Positions 15,024-21,263 of a stretch of DNA of 21,263 nucleotides are shown here, piece by piece (position 1 is the stretch's first letter; each line of letters begins with the position of its first letter). Origin of the DNA: Planctomycetota bacterium. GTDB taxonomy: Bacteria > Planctomycetota > PUPC01 > JACPCR01. A program made the position numbers and the translations under genes. The notes beneath the pieces were generated by a model that worked only from the letters and a program-made list of their open reading frames with translations, was not told the DNA's origin and did no database searches. The stretch spans positions 1 through 21,263 of the forward strand of contig JASLXP010000642.1 of the NCBI GenBank assembly GCA_030740295.1, given 5' to 3'.

Positions 15024-15199
15024 GGGCGGTTTTTTCGGAAAGGCCCGAATCCGGAAAAACGCCTTACAAAGTTCCTCGCTGCGGAAACCGACGGATTGGA
15101 GACATCCACGGTGCTAACAGAAGACTGAAGGCCAACCCAGGCTGGGATGTATCAGAATCAACGGTTGTGGCTCCCCGCAGCGGGAACTTTTTTTATTTT
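15024..15199 (+). ncRNA. Candidate structured RNA with terminator-like 3' end
   Basis: Hairpin 1 pairs 15024-15038 with 15051-15064 (about 14 bp, one bulged G, two G-U pairs). A second, larger structure closes with 15068-15084 against 15175-15190: 16 bp interrupted only by a bulged T at 15076. The last three T of that stem run into TTTTTTTATTTT, as in an intrinsic terminator. Inside, AACCG (15086-15090) pairs with CGGTT (15162-15166), and ACATCC (15102-15107) with GGATGT (15145-15150). This leaves an asymmetric loop on the 3' side. It does not match tRNA, tmRNA, 6S, SRP or RNase P signatures that I know. It is either a small RNA of about 130-200 nt or an elaborate 3' end for the Cys-rich gene. 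Confidence 0.5.
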
Positions 15200-15247
15200 C
15201 AGATTCTCAATTTTCCCTCCAAGGGGGCATCCCTGTCCACCTGCCTG

Positions 15248-15301
15248 AAAAAATAGGCTCCGCGCGTGGCTCGACGTTCCGGCATACTTCTGGCGCGGGC
15301 C
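15248..15301 (-). terminator. Intrinsic terminator for the Kelch-like gene
   Basis: On the minus strand, GGCCCGCGC (15301-15293) pairs with GCGCGG-A-GCC (15265-15256): nine GC pairs with one bulge and a 27-nt loop. On the transcript it is followed by UAUUUUUU (15255-15248). It lies about 115 bp past the Kelch-like stop codon. The loop is long for a terminator, so confidence is moderate. Confidence 0.6.
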
Positions 15302-15414
15302 ATCCTCGGTGCCGTTTTTTGTGTACGGAACTGCGGAACGTCTACCACTCATCTGAATCGAAGTCTTGATCATCTCTCCTCGGGGAGCGACGAAACCATT
15401 GCACGATTCACCAT

Positions 15415-16389
15415 TCACATCCTCTCCAGCTTCCATACATCTTTCTCCATATTGTTGCCCGCGACCATCCACAACGCGTTCTTATACGTGTAAACACTTG
15501 CCGCGTGGCGGGCATTCCACGGCGTGTCCGGTACTTCATGCCAATCAGTACCATTCTCTGAGTGCCACACGTCATTGCGGTTCCTTTCGCCGTAGCCCTC
15601 CAGTACCCACATCCGTTCATCAAAGACGCCAACCTCGTGGTACTGCCTTGGGGCCCATGGCGCGTTGTCCGTGTGCAACTCCCAATGGGTGCCGTCGGCC
15701 GAACTCCAGACGTCGTTGAAGAACTTTCGCTCCGGTATCTGCGGCGTGTCGTAAGTCCCGCCGCCCAAAATCCACATTCGGTCATTGAAGACGACGTGGC
15801 AACCGATCATCCCGCGCTGTGGCCAGAAAGGTTCTTCCGGCTGGATCTGCTCCCAATGGACGCCGTCCTCGGAATTCCATACATCTCGATAGAACACCAA
15901 TTCCTGGTCAGCAAACTGTGGAACTGTCTGCCCGCCTATGACCCAGATTCTGTTATCGAACACGAGCGTGTAATGGAGCGCTCTCGGCCCCCACGGCACC
16001 GGCTTGCCCTGATTCACATAATCCCAGTTTGCACCGTCTTCCGAATTCCAGACATCGAATTGGTAATGGCCCTGATTAACGTCACCCCCAACGATCCACA
16101 TTTTATCCTGGTGAACCGCGTAGCCCGCGGTGTGGCGCCCTTCCCAATCTGCCTCAGAATCAAAGGTGTCATCCAGAAAAGTGTTGGGCTTCACCAGCTC
16201 CCAATGCTCCCCGTCCTCCGAGCACCAGACCTCGTTATTACAGATCCGAGGAAAGTGAACTTTGTCTCTCGGGTGCCAGCCTCCAATAAGCCACATCTTG
16301 TCTTTGTAAACGAGAGCCCCTGCTCCGTCGCGTGGCGCGTAAGCTGCGGAATCGGTGACTTCCGTCCAGAGGTATTCTGGTTGTGACAT
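15415..16389 (-). CDS. Kelch-like six-bladed beta-propeller protein
   Basis: A protein of 324 residues from the ATG at 16389 (MSQPEYLW). The frame extends to 16482, but the extra 31 residues look neither like a signal peptide nor like a propeller. Six similar repeats of 45-65 residues can be read, each with an R-x-x-H/G turn, a hydrophobic strand ending MWxxGG or similar, and the motif DVWNSEDGxxWE. The last repeat ends DVWKLERM and the N-terminus supplies LWTEV, so the ring probably closes by pairing the first strand with the last blade. No signal peptide is seen with this start, which suggests a cytoplasmic protein. Related propellers bind sugars or proteins; some are epimerases. No catalytic residues can be assigned. 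The gene follows the 459-residue gene after 111 bp on the same strand. Confidence 0.85.
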   Translation of the reverse strand: MSQPEYLWTEVTDSAAYAPRDGAGALVYKDKMWLIGGWHPRDKVHFPRICNNEVWCSEDGEHWELVKPNTFLDDTFDSEADWEGRHTAGYAVHQDKMWIVGGDVNQGHYQFDVWNSEDGANWDYVNQGKPVPWGPRALHYTLVFDNRIWVIGGQTVPQFADQELVFYRDVWNSEDGVHWEQIQPEEPFWPQRGMIGCHVVFNDRMWILGGGTYDTPQIPERKFFNDVWSSADGTHWELHTDNAPWAPRQYHEVGVFDERMWVLEGYGERNRNDVWHSENGTDWHEVPDTPWNARHAASVYTYKNALWMVAGNNMEKDVWKLERM

Positions 16390-16500
16390 CTTCCAGGCCC
16401 TTAATGGAACGAAGTGAAGGAGCCACCGGCGAGGACCGGGACTACACAACGTGGCCCGTTTTGTAAAGTCCGGCGCGCCCAATCTCTAACTGCCCATCCC

Positions 16501-17880
16501 TCACTTATCCGGCACGTTCTCAGCCATCCTGGCGAGTTGTCTGGACTTCGCCGCGAATGCCTTGTCACATGCCTCATCCCACCGTTTGCGGTCCGCGCGA
16601 TCACTCGAGGTCCTGGGCGACATCAATTTTCGGAAGAGCGTCGAATCCTGGCCGGACAGTGATGCGGCCAGAAACTGCTTTGCCGTTTTCACTCTAAGTC
16701 GCTGGCTCTTGGATTTCAGCTTGCCGACAAAGCTCTTCTCCTGGCCGGCAAAGTAATCCAGCATGTCTTCATCCTCGTTTTGCGATTCCTTCACCTCCTC
16801 CGGGCCAGCGCTGGCGTCGGTGATCATTGAGCCCAGGAAGTCATAGCTTGACGCACGGCGGAAGAAGCCGCGACGCTGAGTACCATCATCGCCCTTGCTT
16901 CTGATTAATACCTCAGTCGGCCCGCTGCTCTTCGCCTTAAGTTTGATGCCACTCGCTTCGGCCATCGCAAGGGGGATCAGAAACCCCATGATCTTTTCTA
17001 CCGAGCCCATTCCGGCCTTCTCAAGGTACTCCCTGACAATCATGATTTCTTCGCTGTCCTGCTGAGCAATCGCGCCCTGGGTTTTCTTGAGCCATGTCGC
17101 GCCCTGGGCTGACTGGCCGGTTTTTTTGAGTTCTGCGTTAGCCATAGTGGCCAGCCCGATACCGACACGCATGTTGAGCGTGGAGTAGGGTTGGCACTGT
17201 ATCAGCCGCAGCCCCACTTGCCGGATGTGATTGAGCAGAGCCACCGCCTGCTCGCCGCCTTTCTTATCCGCTCTCTTCTTCAGCTCTTTGGCCAGAGTCT
17301 GGATACTGGCGATATGCGCAGGCTCACCCAGATAAGAGGCCATCCCGCCAGCAACCACATACTGGTATGCAGCAGGGGATTCATGGCCGGCAGTCAGTGC
17401 TTTCAAGCCTGATGACCATTGCGAATTCTCAACTTTTCCCTTGGCGGCCATATAATGCAGCAACGCATTGTCAGGGTCTAACTTGAGCCCGGCCACGGCC
17501 GCTGCAACAGCCTTTTGTGCGTAGCCCTCTCCGGCCTTAGTCAAGAGCTTGTGCAGCTCACGCTTTTTCGGATGCTTCCCGGCCGCGGTAGTAAAGGGCG
17601 TGAGATCCTTCTTCGGGGAAGCCTGCTGCACCGCCACAACTTTGCTCACTTCGGACGCCGAAATCCATCCCCGCCCGGGATTACCTTTGTCTTCCCACGA
17701 GACTGCCAGCCACTTGCCGTTCAATGAGATCACCTTGAGCTTGTGCGCTTTCGTCGCAGTAAAGATGACCTCTTTGCCTTTGTAGACGGAAGACTTCTCG
17801 CCGCGCACACAGACCATGTCTCCTTTGACAAACTCTGCATGAGTCGGAAGAAGACAGATAGAGAACAGAAAAGAAAGCAT
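16501..17880 (-). CDS. Secreted protein with SH3-like domain, function unknown
   Basis: A protein of 459 residues. The N-terminus MLSFLFSICLLPTHA looks like a short signal peptide without the usual early positive charge, cleaved before EFVKG. About 16-85 resemble a bacterial SH3-like fold (FVKGDMVCVRGEKSSVY, then GKWLAVSWED and GRGWISASEV). Residues about 100-290 are alanine-rich and helical, with TPR-like stretches (AVAAAVAGLKLDPDNALLHY), suggesting a protein-protein scaffold. The C-terminal 120 residues are charged and include an acidic stretch (ESQNEDEDMLDYF). I do not recognise a named family. AGGG lies 6 bp before the ATG. It is the first gene of a possible two-gene unit with the Kelch-like gene. 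It is probably periplasmic. Confidence 0.75.
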   Translation of the reverse strand: MLSFLFSICLLPTHAEFVKGDMVCVRGEKSSVYKGKEVIFTATKAHKLKVISLNGKWLAVSWEDKGNPGRGWISASEVSKVVAVQQASPKKDLTPFTTAAGKHPKKRELHKLLTKAGEGYAQKAVAAAVAGLKLDPDNALLHYMAAKGKVENSQWSSGLKALTAGHESPAAYQYVVAGGMASYLGEPAHIASIQTLAKELKKRADKKGGEQAVALLNHIRQVGLRLIQCQPYSTLNMRVGIGLATMANAELKKTGQSAQGATWLKKTQGAIAQQDSEEIMIVREYLEKAGMGSVEKIMGFLIPLAMAEASGIKLKAKSSGPTEVLIRSKGDDGTQRRGFFRRASSYDFLGSMITDASAGPEEVKESQNEDEDMLDYFAGQEKSFVGKLKSKSQRLRVKTAKQFLAASLSGQDSTLFRKLMSPRTSSDRADRKRWDEACDKAFAAKSRQLARMAENVPDK

Positions 17881-17991
17881 GGAAACCCTAAGTTCGGCCG
17901 TCGTGTTGAATCCCAGTCGACGTGATCGGAGGAATTGGGATTCTAGACGACGAATTCAGTTTTGCAGCAGCAGGACCGATAATGAATGTAC

Positions 17992-18193
17992 TACGTAATG
18001 CGTAATGGGTAAAAAGTCCCCAGACTGCAGCTTGAGGGCTCGGAGCGTAGCACCAACTGGGGGACCAAGACCAGAGAACCTTCCTCTCATCCGCACGGCG
18101 CTGAAACCAAAGAACAAAGAACCTTCAGTCCCAACCGCATCCCCGACAACACCGGAAACCAGGCTCGGTTCCTTACCCATTACGTATCACGTA
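17992..18193. repeat. Intergenic element bounded by inverted repeats
   Basis: A 21-bp arm at 17992-18012 (TACGTAATGCGTAATGGGTAA) is matched in inverted orientation at 18173-18193 with 19 of 21 identities, enclosing 160 bp. The interior contains two copies of AGAACCTTC (around 18075 and 18119) and no convincing gene, although both strands stay open for about 70 codons. The right arm includes the last codons and stop of the methyltransferase gene. The layout suggests a small non-autonomous element or dispersed repeat that arrived next to that gene. Target-site duplication is not evident. The interval 17881-17991 shows nothing else. Confidence 0.55.
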
Positions 18194-19037
18194 CGTTCCA
18201 TTCCGACCACGCTCCCAATGGCAGCCTTCTTCCCTGACTATCTTCGATAAACATCTCACCGGATTGAATCGTCCCTTCCATTTCAACCATCATCGAAGCC
18301 AGAAGATTGCTGAGCACGATGGGCGTGAAGCCTGGGGAATGGCAACTCAGTAATATGAAACCTGGTTTTGGTTTCAATACCTTTCTGGCCAGATCGAGTA
18401 GTTCCGGCAGGTCGCGCTCTATCTTGAATACCTCACCCTTTGCGCCCCGGCCAAACGAGGGGGGATCCATGATGAGACCGTCATATCTACGGTCGCGGCG
18501 GATCTCGCGCTGGAGGAACTTGGTGGCGTCGTCCACGATCCAGCGGACCGGTTTGTCTGAGAGACCGGAGAGCTCGGCGTTTTTCCTTGCCCAGTTCACT
18601 GCGCCCCTGGACGCGTCCAGATGGCAGACTCGATATCCCGCCCGGGCTGCGGACAAGGTGCCGCCGCCGGTATAAGCGAACAGATTCAGGATTTCGGCTT
18701 CCGGATCAATGGATTGCCGCTCCAACTGCTGCCAGACGATCCCGTGCTCGGGGAAAATCCCGATGTGACCGAAAGCCGTTGGCTTGATCTCTAACTTCAG
18801 GGCATGGAATTCGACCTTCCATGCATCGGGAAGTTTCGAGCCTTTATAGGACCACTTGCCGCTGCCTGAAGAATCACGTGTGTAGGTCGCATCCGCCTTC
18901 TGCCATTCCTGCCTGGGCAGAGCCACCGGCCATACGGCCTGCGGTGCCGGCCGGTTCAGGCGAAACGGCCCAACCTGCTCGAGCTTGCAGCCGTTGCCGG
19001 TATCCAGGAGTTGGTATGTGGAAAGCGCGTTGCTCAC
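18180..19037 (-). CDS. SAM-dependent methyltransferase, RlmI-like
   Basis: A 285-residue class I methyltransferase of the type that includes 23S rRNA cytosine methyltransferase RlmI (PF10672-like). The SAM-binding loop LNLFAYTGGGT spans 117-127. An acidic residue follows in CHLDASRGAV (Asp141), VDDATKFL supplies another Asp, and the catalytic-type motif DPPSF is at 191-195. The N-terminal PUA domain of RlmI is missing; instead about 90 residues with QAVWPVALPRQEW precede the core. The likely substrate is RNA, but this is inferred. The start is GTG at 19037, 6 bp after the DUF2442 stop, without a clear ribosome site, suggesting coupling. The last codons (NVRDT) and the stop lie inside an inverted-repeat arm, so the C-terminus may have been altered by that insertion. 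Confidence 0.9.
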   Translation of the reverse strand: MSNALSTYQLLDTGNGCKLEQVGPFRLNRPAPQAVWPVALPRQEWQKADATYTRDSSGSGKWSYKGSKLPDAWKVEFHALKLEIKPTAFGHIGIFPEHGIVWQQLERQSIDPEAEILNLFAYTGGGTLSAARAGYRVCHLDASRGAVNWARKNAELSGLSDKPVRWIVDDATKFLQREIRRDRRYDGLIMDPPSFGRGAKGEVFKIERDLPELLDLARKVLKPKPGFILLSCHSPGFTPIVLSNLLASMMVEMEGTIQSGEMFIEDSQGRRLPLGAWSEWNVRDT

Positions 19038-19043
19038 AGTTTG

Positions 19044-19355
19044 TCAGTCAGGGCCGCCCCTGGTCTGCCGCGCATCAAGCCATCGTTTGAGCGATTCATG
19101 GCTCTCACCAGAGCGTTTGCCCGATAGGAGATTCTCGACACTGATATCTTCGTCCAGCTCGGGCCAATGGATACCACTGCCATTGCCAGCGAATCGCCAA
19201 TTGTTTCTCTCTTCCAAACTTCCATACGCGAGGCGTGGAAACCAAGCCAGGGGCACAGTAATTGACCGGCCATCTGAAAGCTCTACGGACAACGCATCAT
19301 CTGAGATTGATACGGATACTGCTGCGGTTTCTACATCAATTGCTGAAAAACTCAT
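19044..19355 (-). CDS. DUF2442 domain protein
   Basis: A protein of 103 residues. The start at 19355 is chosen because GGAGAG lies 5 bp upstream; an in-frame start at 19430 lacks support. The family signature is clear: DDALSVELSDGRSITVPLAWFPRLAYGSLEERNNW, then GIHWPELDEDISVENLL (about residues 20-78). DUF2442 proteins are small, often encoded beside a DUF4160 protein, and have been suggested to act in toxin-antitoxin-like or DNA-related modules without proof. No DUF4160 partner is seen here. Six bp separate it from the methyltransferase gene, so the two are probably co-transcribed. The tail after residue 80 is hydrophilic and poorly conserved. Confidence 0.88.
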   Translation of the reverse strand: MSFSAIDVETAAVSVSISDDALSVELSDGRSITVPLAWFPRLAYGSLEERNNWRFAGNGSGIHWPELDEDISVENLLSGKRSGESHESLKRWLDARQTRGGPD

Positions 19356-19451
19356 TCCAACTCTCCAGTAGCCTGATTCTCTGAGCCGTAGGCATCCGCC
19401 AATGATAGGAATCTCATACCCCTGAGCCATCTAAAGGACTGAAATCCTCCA

Positions 19452-20813
19452 TCACCCTCCCGCCATTTCCTGCACTTTACGATAGTGTGCCCGATACCAC
19501 TTCACCCAGCCGGAGCGTGTCTTTTCGCGAAACTCGGCGTCCTTCCACTTGGCTGGTAATTCCATCAACTCCGCTTCGGTGAGTGGGCCTTTGCCGAAGA
19601 CTTTATCCGCCTCCGCCGATCGAAAATCATTTTTCATCAGCGCCTTCCAGGCATTGACCGCATCGTCGTGGGTATCGATGAGAGCGGCGCGCATGAAATC
19701 GCTGATAACCTGCCAGCGGGTACCTCCCTTTCTGCTGTCATATTTGAAGCCGGCATCCCCCGTGAAAGGGCTGGCCTTTGGGTCGATGAGCATCATGGCC
19801 GGATCGGTCTCGTAAAGCGACGGCATCACGCTCAATCTCGCCAGGCCGAACCGCTTCGGCCCACCGGGCACGCCCTGCCGCAACATCCATATCTTCTGTC
19901 CCTTTTCCGACATCACGTATCGGATAAGAGCCCTTGATTCCTTCAAATTGGGGCTCCCCTTCAGAATGGCTATGGGATCGGAATTAATTACGGTCAGCCC
20001 CTTCGGCATAACGAAACCGATAAGGTCGTCACCGACCTCGGCGATCTTGGCGCCCGCATAAAAATCGATGCACATGCCGAGCGCGTTTTCTCCGCGGGCA
20101 ACATCCATGGGAATGGAACTGCTGCTGCTGGCAAAGGAGCGCGAGTTCGCACCCATGCGAATGAGGATGTCGAGGCCCTTCTCCCAGCCGTACGCCTGCA
20201 ATACGATCTCGAACATCATGTGAATCGAGCCGCTTTTGCCGGGGTCGGCCGAACCAAGCCAGGTGAACAGTTCTGGCGAAGTCAGATCCTCCCAGGTCTT
20301 CGGGGGCGGGATCTTTCGCGAATCAAAAATGCCCTTGTTGTAAATGATGCCGAAGCTTGACAGGGCCGCGCCGTACCAGTGATACTCAGAATCGTAAATC
20401 GGCACACCCGACGCGTCCGGCGGTACAAGCTCCAGCATCTCATCGGGCAGCTTGTACGCCTGTGTGAATCCGCTGTCCTTCAGACGCACAAAGAAGCTCG
20501 CCCCTCCGCCGAACACCATATCCTGGCCGCCGCCTTCCGGATTGCTCTCATACTCACTTTCCAGGTATCGCTTGATGTCCGACGTGCCGCCGACATCGAG
20601 CCACTCGATATCCACCTTCTTGCCGGTCTTCTCCAGATACCAGTCTCTGAATCCGCGCTGGAATTCGTACTTAATCCCCTCCCAGTGCGGCGAGAGGATC
20701 CTGATCCTTTTGTCCGCTTCAAAGTCTTCACCCTTCGGACGCAAGACGAACGGCGCGCCCAGGATGACCGCGTAGGAAAGGAAGAGGAAGATGTATTTTG
20801 TGTAGTTCGGCAC
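19452..20813 (-). CDS. ABC transporter substrate-binding protein
   Basis: An extracellular solute-binding protein (family 1, iron/thiamine/polyamine-like) of 453 residues from GTG at 20813. A longer frame starts at a GTG at 20894 (480 residues), but its extra 27 residues are encoded across a repeat-like stretch and read LLINHYPLF, so I prefer the shorter form. The N-terminus KYIFLFLSYAVILGAPFVL is a signal peptide or anchor. DKRIRILSPHWEGIKYEFQRGF begins the first lobe. YHWYGAALSSFGIIYNK is the typical hinge signature, and the PKTWEDL segment and LIRYVMSEKGQKIW follow. The ligand is not deducible. It lies 102 bp (or 21 bp with the longer start) after the ATPase gene, in the same operon. No permease gene follows, so it must lie upstream, outside the window. 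Confidence 0.88.
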   Translation of the reverse strand: MPNYTKYIFLFLSYAVILGAPFVLRPKGEDFEADKRIRILSPHWEGIKYEFQRGFRDWYLEKTGKKVDIEWLDVGGTSDIKRYLESEYESNPEGGGQDMVFGGGASFFVRLKDSGFTQAYKLPDEMLELVPPDASGVPIYDSEYHWYGAALSSFGIIYNKGIFDSRKIPPPKTWEDLTSPELFTWLGSADPGKSGSIHMMFEIVLQAYGWEKGLDILIRMGANSRSFASSSSSIPMDVARGENALGMCIDFYAGAKIAEVGDDLIGFVMPKGLTVINSDPIAILKGSPNLKESRALIRYVMSEKGQKIWMLRQGVPGGPKRFGLARLSVMPSLYETDPAMMLIDPKASPFTGDAGFKYDSRKGGTRWQVISDFMRAALIDTHDDAVNAWKALMKNDFRSAEADKVFGKGPLTEAELMELPAKWKDAEFREKTRSGWVKWYRAHYRKVQEMAGG

Positions 20814-20822
20814 GAAGAATAA

Positions 20823-20844
20823 GGGGTAATGATTAATGAGTAAG
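20823..20844. repeat. Short TAATGA-type repeat
   Basis: GGGGTAATGATTAATGAGTAAG resembles, in composition and phrasing, the TAATGCGTAATGGGTAA arms near 17992 and 18193. It sits between the ATPase stop and the preferred start of the binding protein. In the longer reading frame it would encode LLINHYP, a peptide typical of translated low-complexity repeats. The relationship is suggestive only. Confidence 0.35.
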
Positions 20845-20915
20845 TTCGTGCCTGGGTGGCCGTGCTGTTTTTGCGGGCGGTTCGAGGCCGGCACTCCATC
20901 ATTCCTCGCAACCGC

Positions 20916-21263
20916 TTATGTAATCAAGACAACATCTTCAGGATTCACCGTCAGAGCTACCTCCGCTCCGACCTCAGGCGCATCCAGTGGATTCAACTCA
21001 ACGACCCGCAACGTGCGGCCATTACTTTCAAATTCGTATTGTTCCATCTCACCCAGGTAGGTGTGGCCCTTCACAACGGCCGGGATGGTATTCCCATTCT
21101 CTGATGCAGCGTCTCGTAACAACCGAAACGCTTCCGGCCGGATGGAACACCACACCTTGCCCCGGGCATCGCTTCGGGCTGCTTTGATGTCACCAATCTC
21201 TGTGGTGACGCTTATCGTCTCTCCTTCACGCCCGGCAACGTTGCCTTCAAGCAGATTGGTCTC
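20916..21263 (-). CDS. ABC transporter ATP-binding protein, 3' end (partial)
   Basis: The last 115 codons of an ABC importer ATPase; the gene runs off the right edge. Reading from 21263 gives ETNLLEGNVAG, the conserved segment after the nucleotide-binding domain in MalK/PotA/FbpC-type ATPases. A TOBE domain follows with VWCSIRPEAFRLL and the ending GAEVALTVNPEDVVLIT. TOBE domains help regulate transport or sense substrate. The Walker motifs are outside the window. It is followed by the substrate-binding protein on the same strand, so the two belong to one uptake system that energises transport at the inner membrane. Confidence 0.93.
   Translation of the reverse strand, partial: ETNLLEGNVAGREGETISVTTEIGDIKAARSDARGKVWCSIRPEAFRLLRDAASENGNTIPAVVKGHTYLGEMEQYEFESNGRTLRVVELNPLDAPEVGAEVALTVNPEDVVLIT

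Larger units (their letters stand above)
14998..15414. other. Convergent intergenic region, no protein gene seen
   Basis: A 417-bp gap between the converging Cys-rich and Kelch-like genes. Its first half holds a small hairpin just after the stop (CCTGA/TCAGG, 14998-15012) and the structured RNA candidate. Its second half holds a minus-strand terminator (15248-15301). Positions 15302-15414 show only a short CTCC/GGAG hairpin and nothing else I can support. No reading frame in the gap looks like a real protein. Confidence 0.6.

Noticed and set aside
15068..15190. The long stem as an integron attC site
   Set aside because: The arms do not carry the RYYYAAC/GTTRRRY core boxes in the required order, and no integrase or cassette array is present.
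15562..16386. 274-codon plus-strand frame opposite the Kelch-like gene
   Set aside because: The minus-strand product has six clear propeller repeats; the plus-strand frame has none and repeats only because the DNA does.
17956..18250. Open frames of 70-80 codons within the inverted-repeat element
   Set aside because: They have no ribosome site, no motif and run through the repeat arms; more likely non-coding.

Overview
The window comes from a chromosome of a Gram-negative-type bacterium of moderately high GC. No rRNA, tRNA, insertion sequence, prophage or CRISPR array is visible. Several features together suggest the PVC group (Lentisphaerota, Kiritimatiellota, Planctomycetota) or a neighbouring uncultured phylum. 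These are a secreted formylglycine sulfatase with an SDHG site, a pseudopilin carrying a degenerate H-X9-DG motif, a small CxC/CxxC zinc ribbon of the type common in those groups, a PDZ/PQQ-propeller protein, and hairpin repeats between genes. This placement is an inference from family content, not a proof.

Layout, left to right. A strong REP-like hairpin (29-93) lies next to a minus-strand operon: a VWA-domain probable lipoprotein, a membrane histidine kinase and an OmpR-type regulator (3765 down to 145). A secreted sulfatase follows on the plus strand (4054-5400), then a convergent GT2 glycosyltransferase (5463-6155). The divergent gap next to the glycosyltransferase holds a good sigma70-like promoter driving a pseudopilin with a long Ser/Thr/Gly tail (6389-7507), which ends at a textbook terminator. 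Next come a four-helix membrane protein, an FHA protein overlapping it tail to tail, a small zinc-ribbon protein, and a PDZ/PQQ propeller protein whose stop codon overlaps the zinc-ribbon stop.

From 10714 the plus strand carries an SDR oxidoreductase, threonyl-tRNA synthetase, a TIM-barrel protein of the sugar-isomerase type and a 65-residue Cys-rich protein. That small gene is flanked by two strongly structured segments. The downstream one (15024-15199) ends in a long closing stem plus a U-tract and looks like a non-coding RNA or an elaborate 3' end. The rest is on the minus strand: a six-bladed Kelch-like propeller, an unknown secreted SH3-like/repeat protein, an intergenic element bounded by inverted repeats, an RlmI-type methyltransferase, a DUF2442 protein, an ABC substrate-binding protein and the 3' end of its ATPase (running off the window).

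How the genes work together. The VWA-kinase-regulator operon is probably an envelope-sensing unit. The ATPase and binding protein are two parts of one importer whose permease is not in view. thrS and the SDR are housekeeping or metabolic. Most other genes look like independent short transcription units. The most interesting unexplained signals are the structured segments around the 65-residue Cys-rich gene, the shared C-terminal YLGPxF tails of the VWA protein and the pseudopilin, and the inverted-repeat element whose arm supplies the 3' end of the methyltransferase gene.
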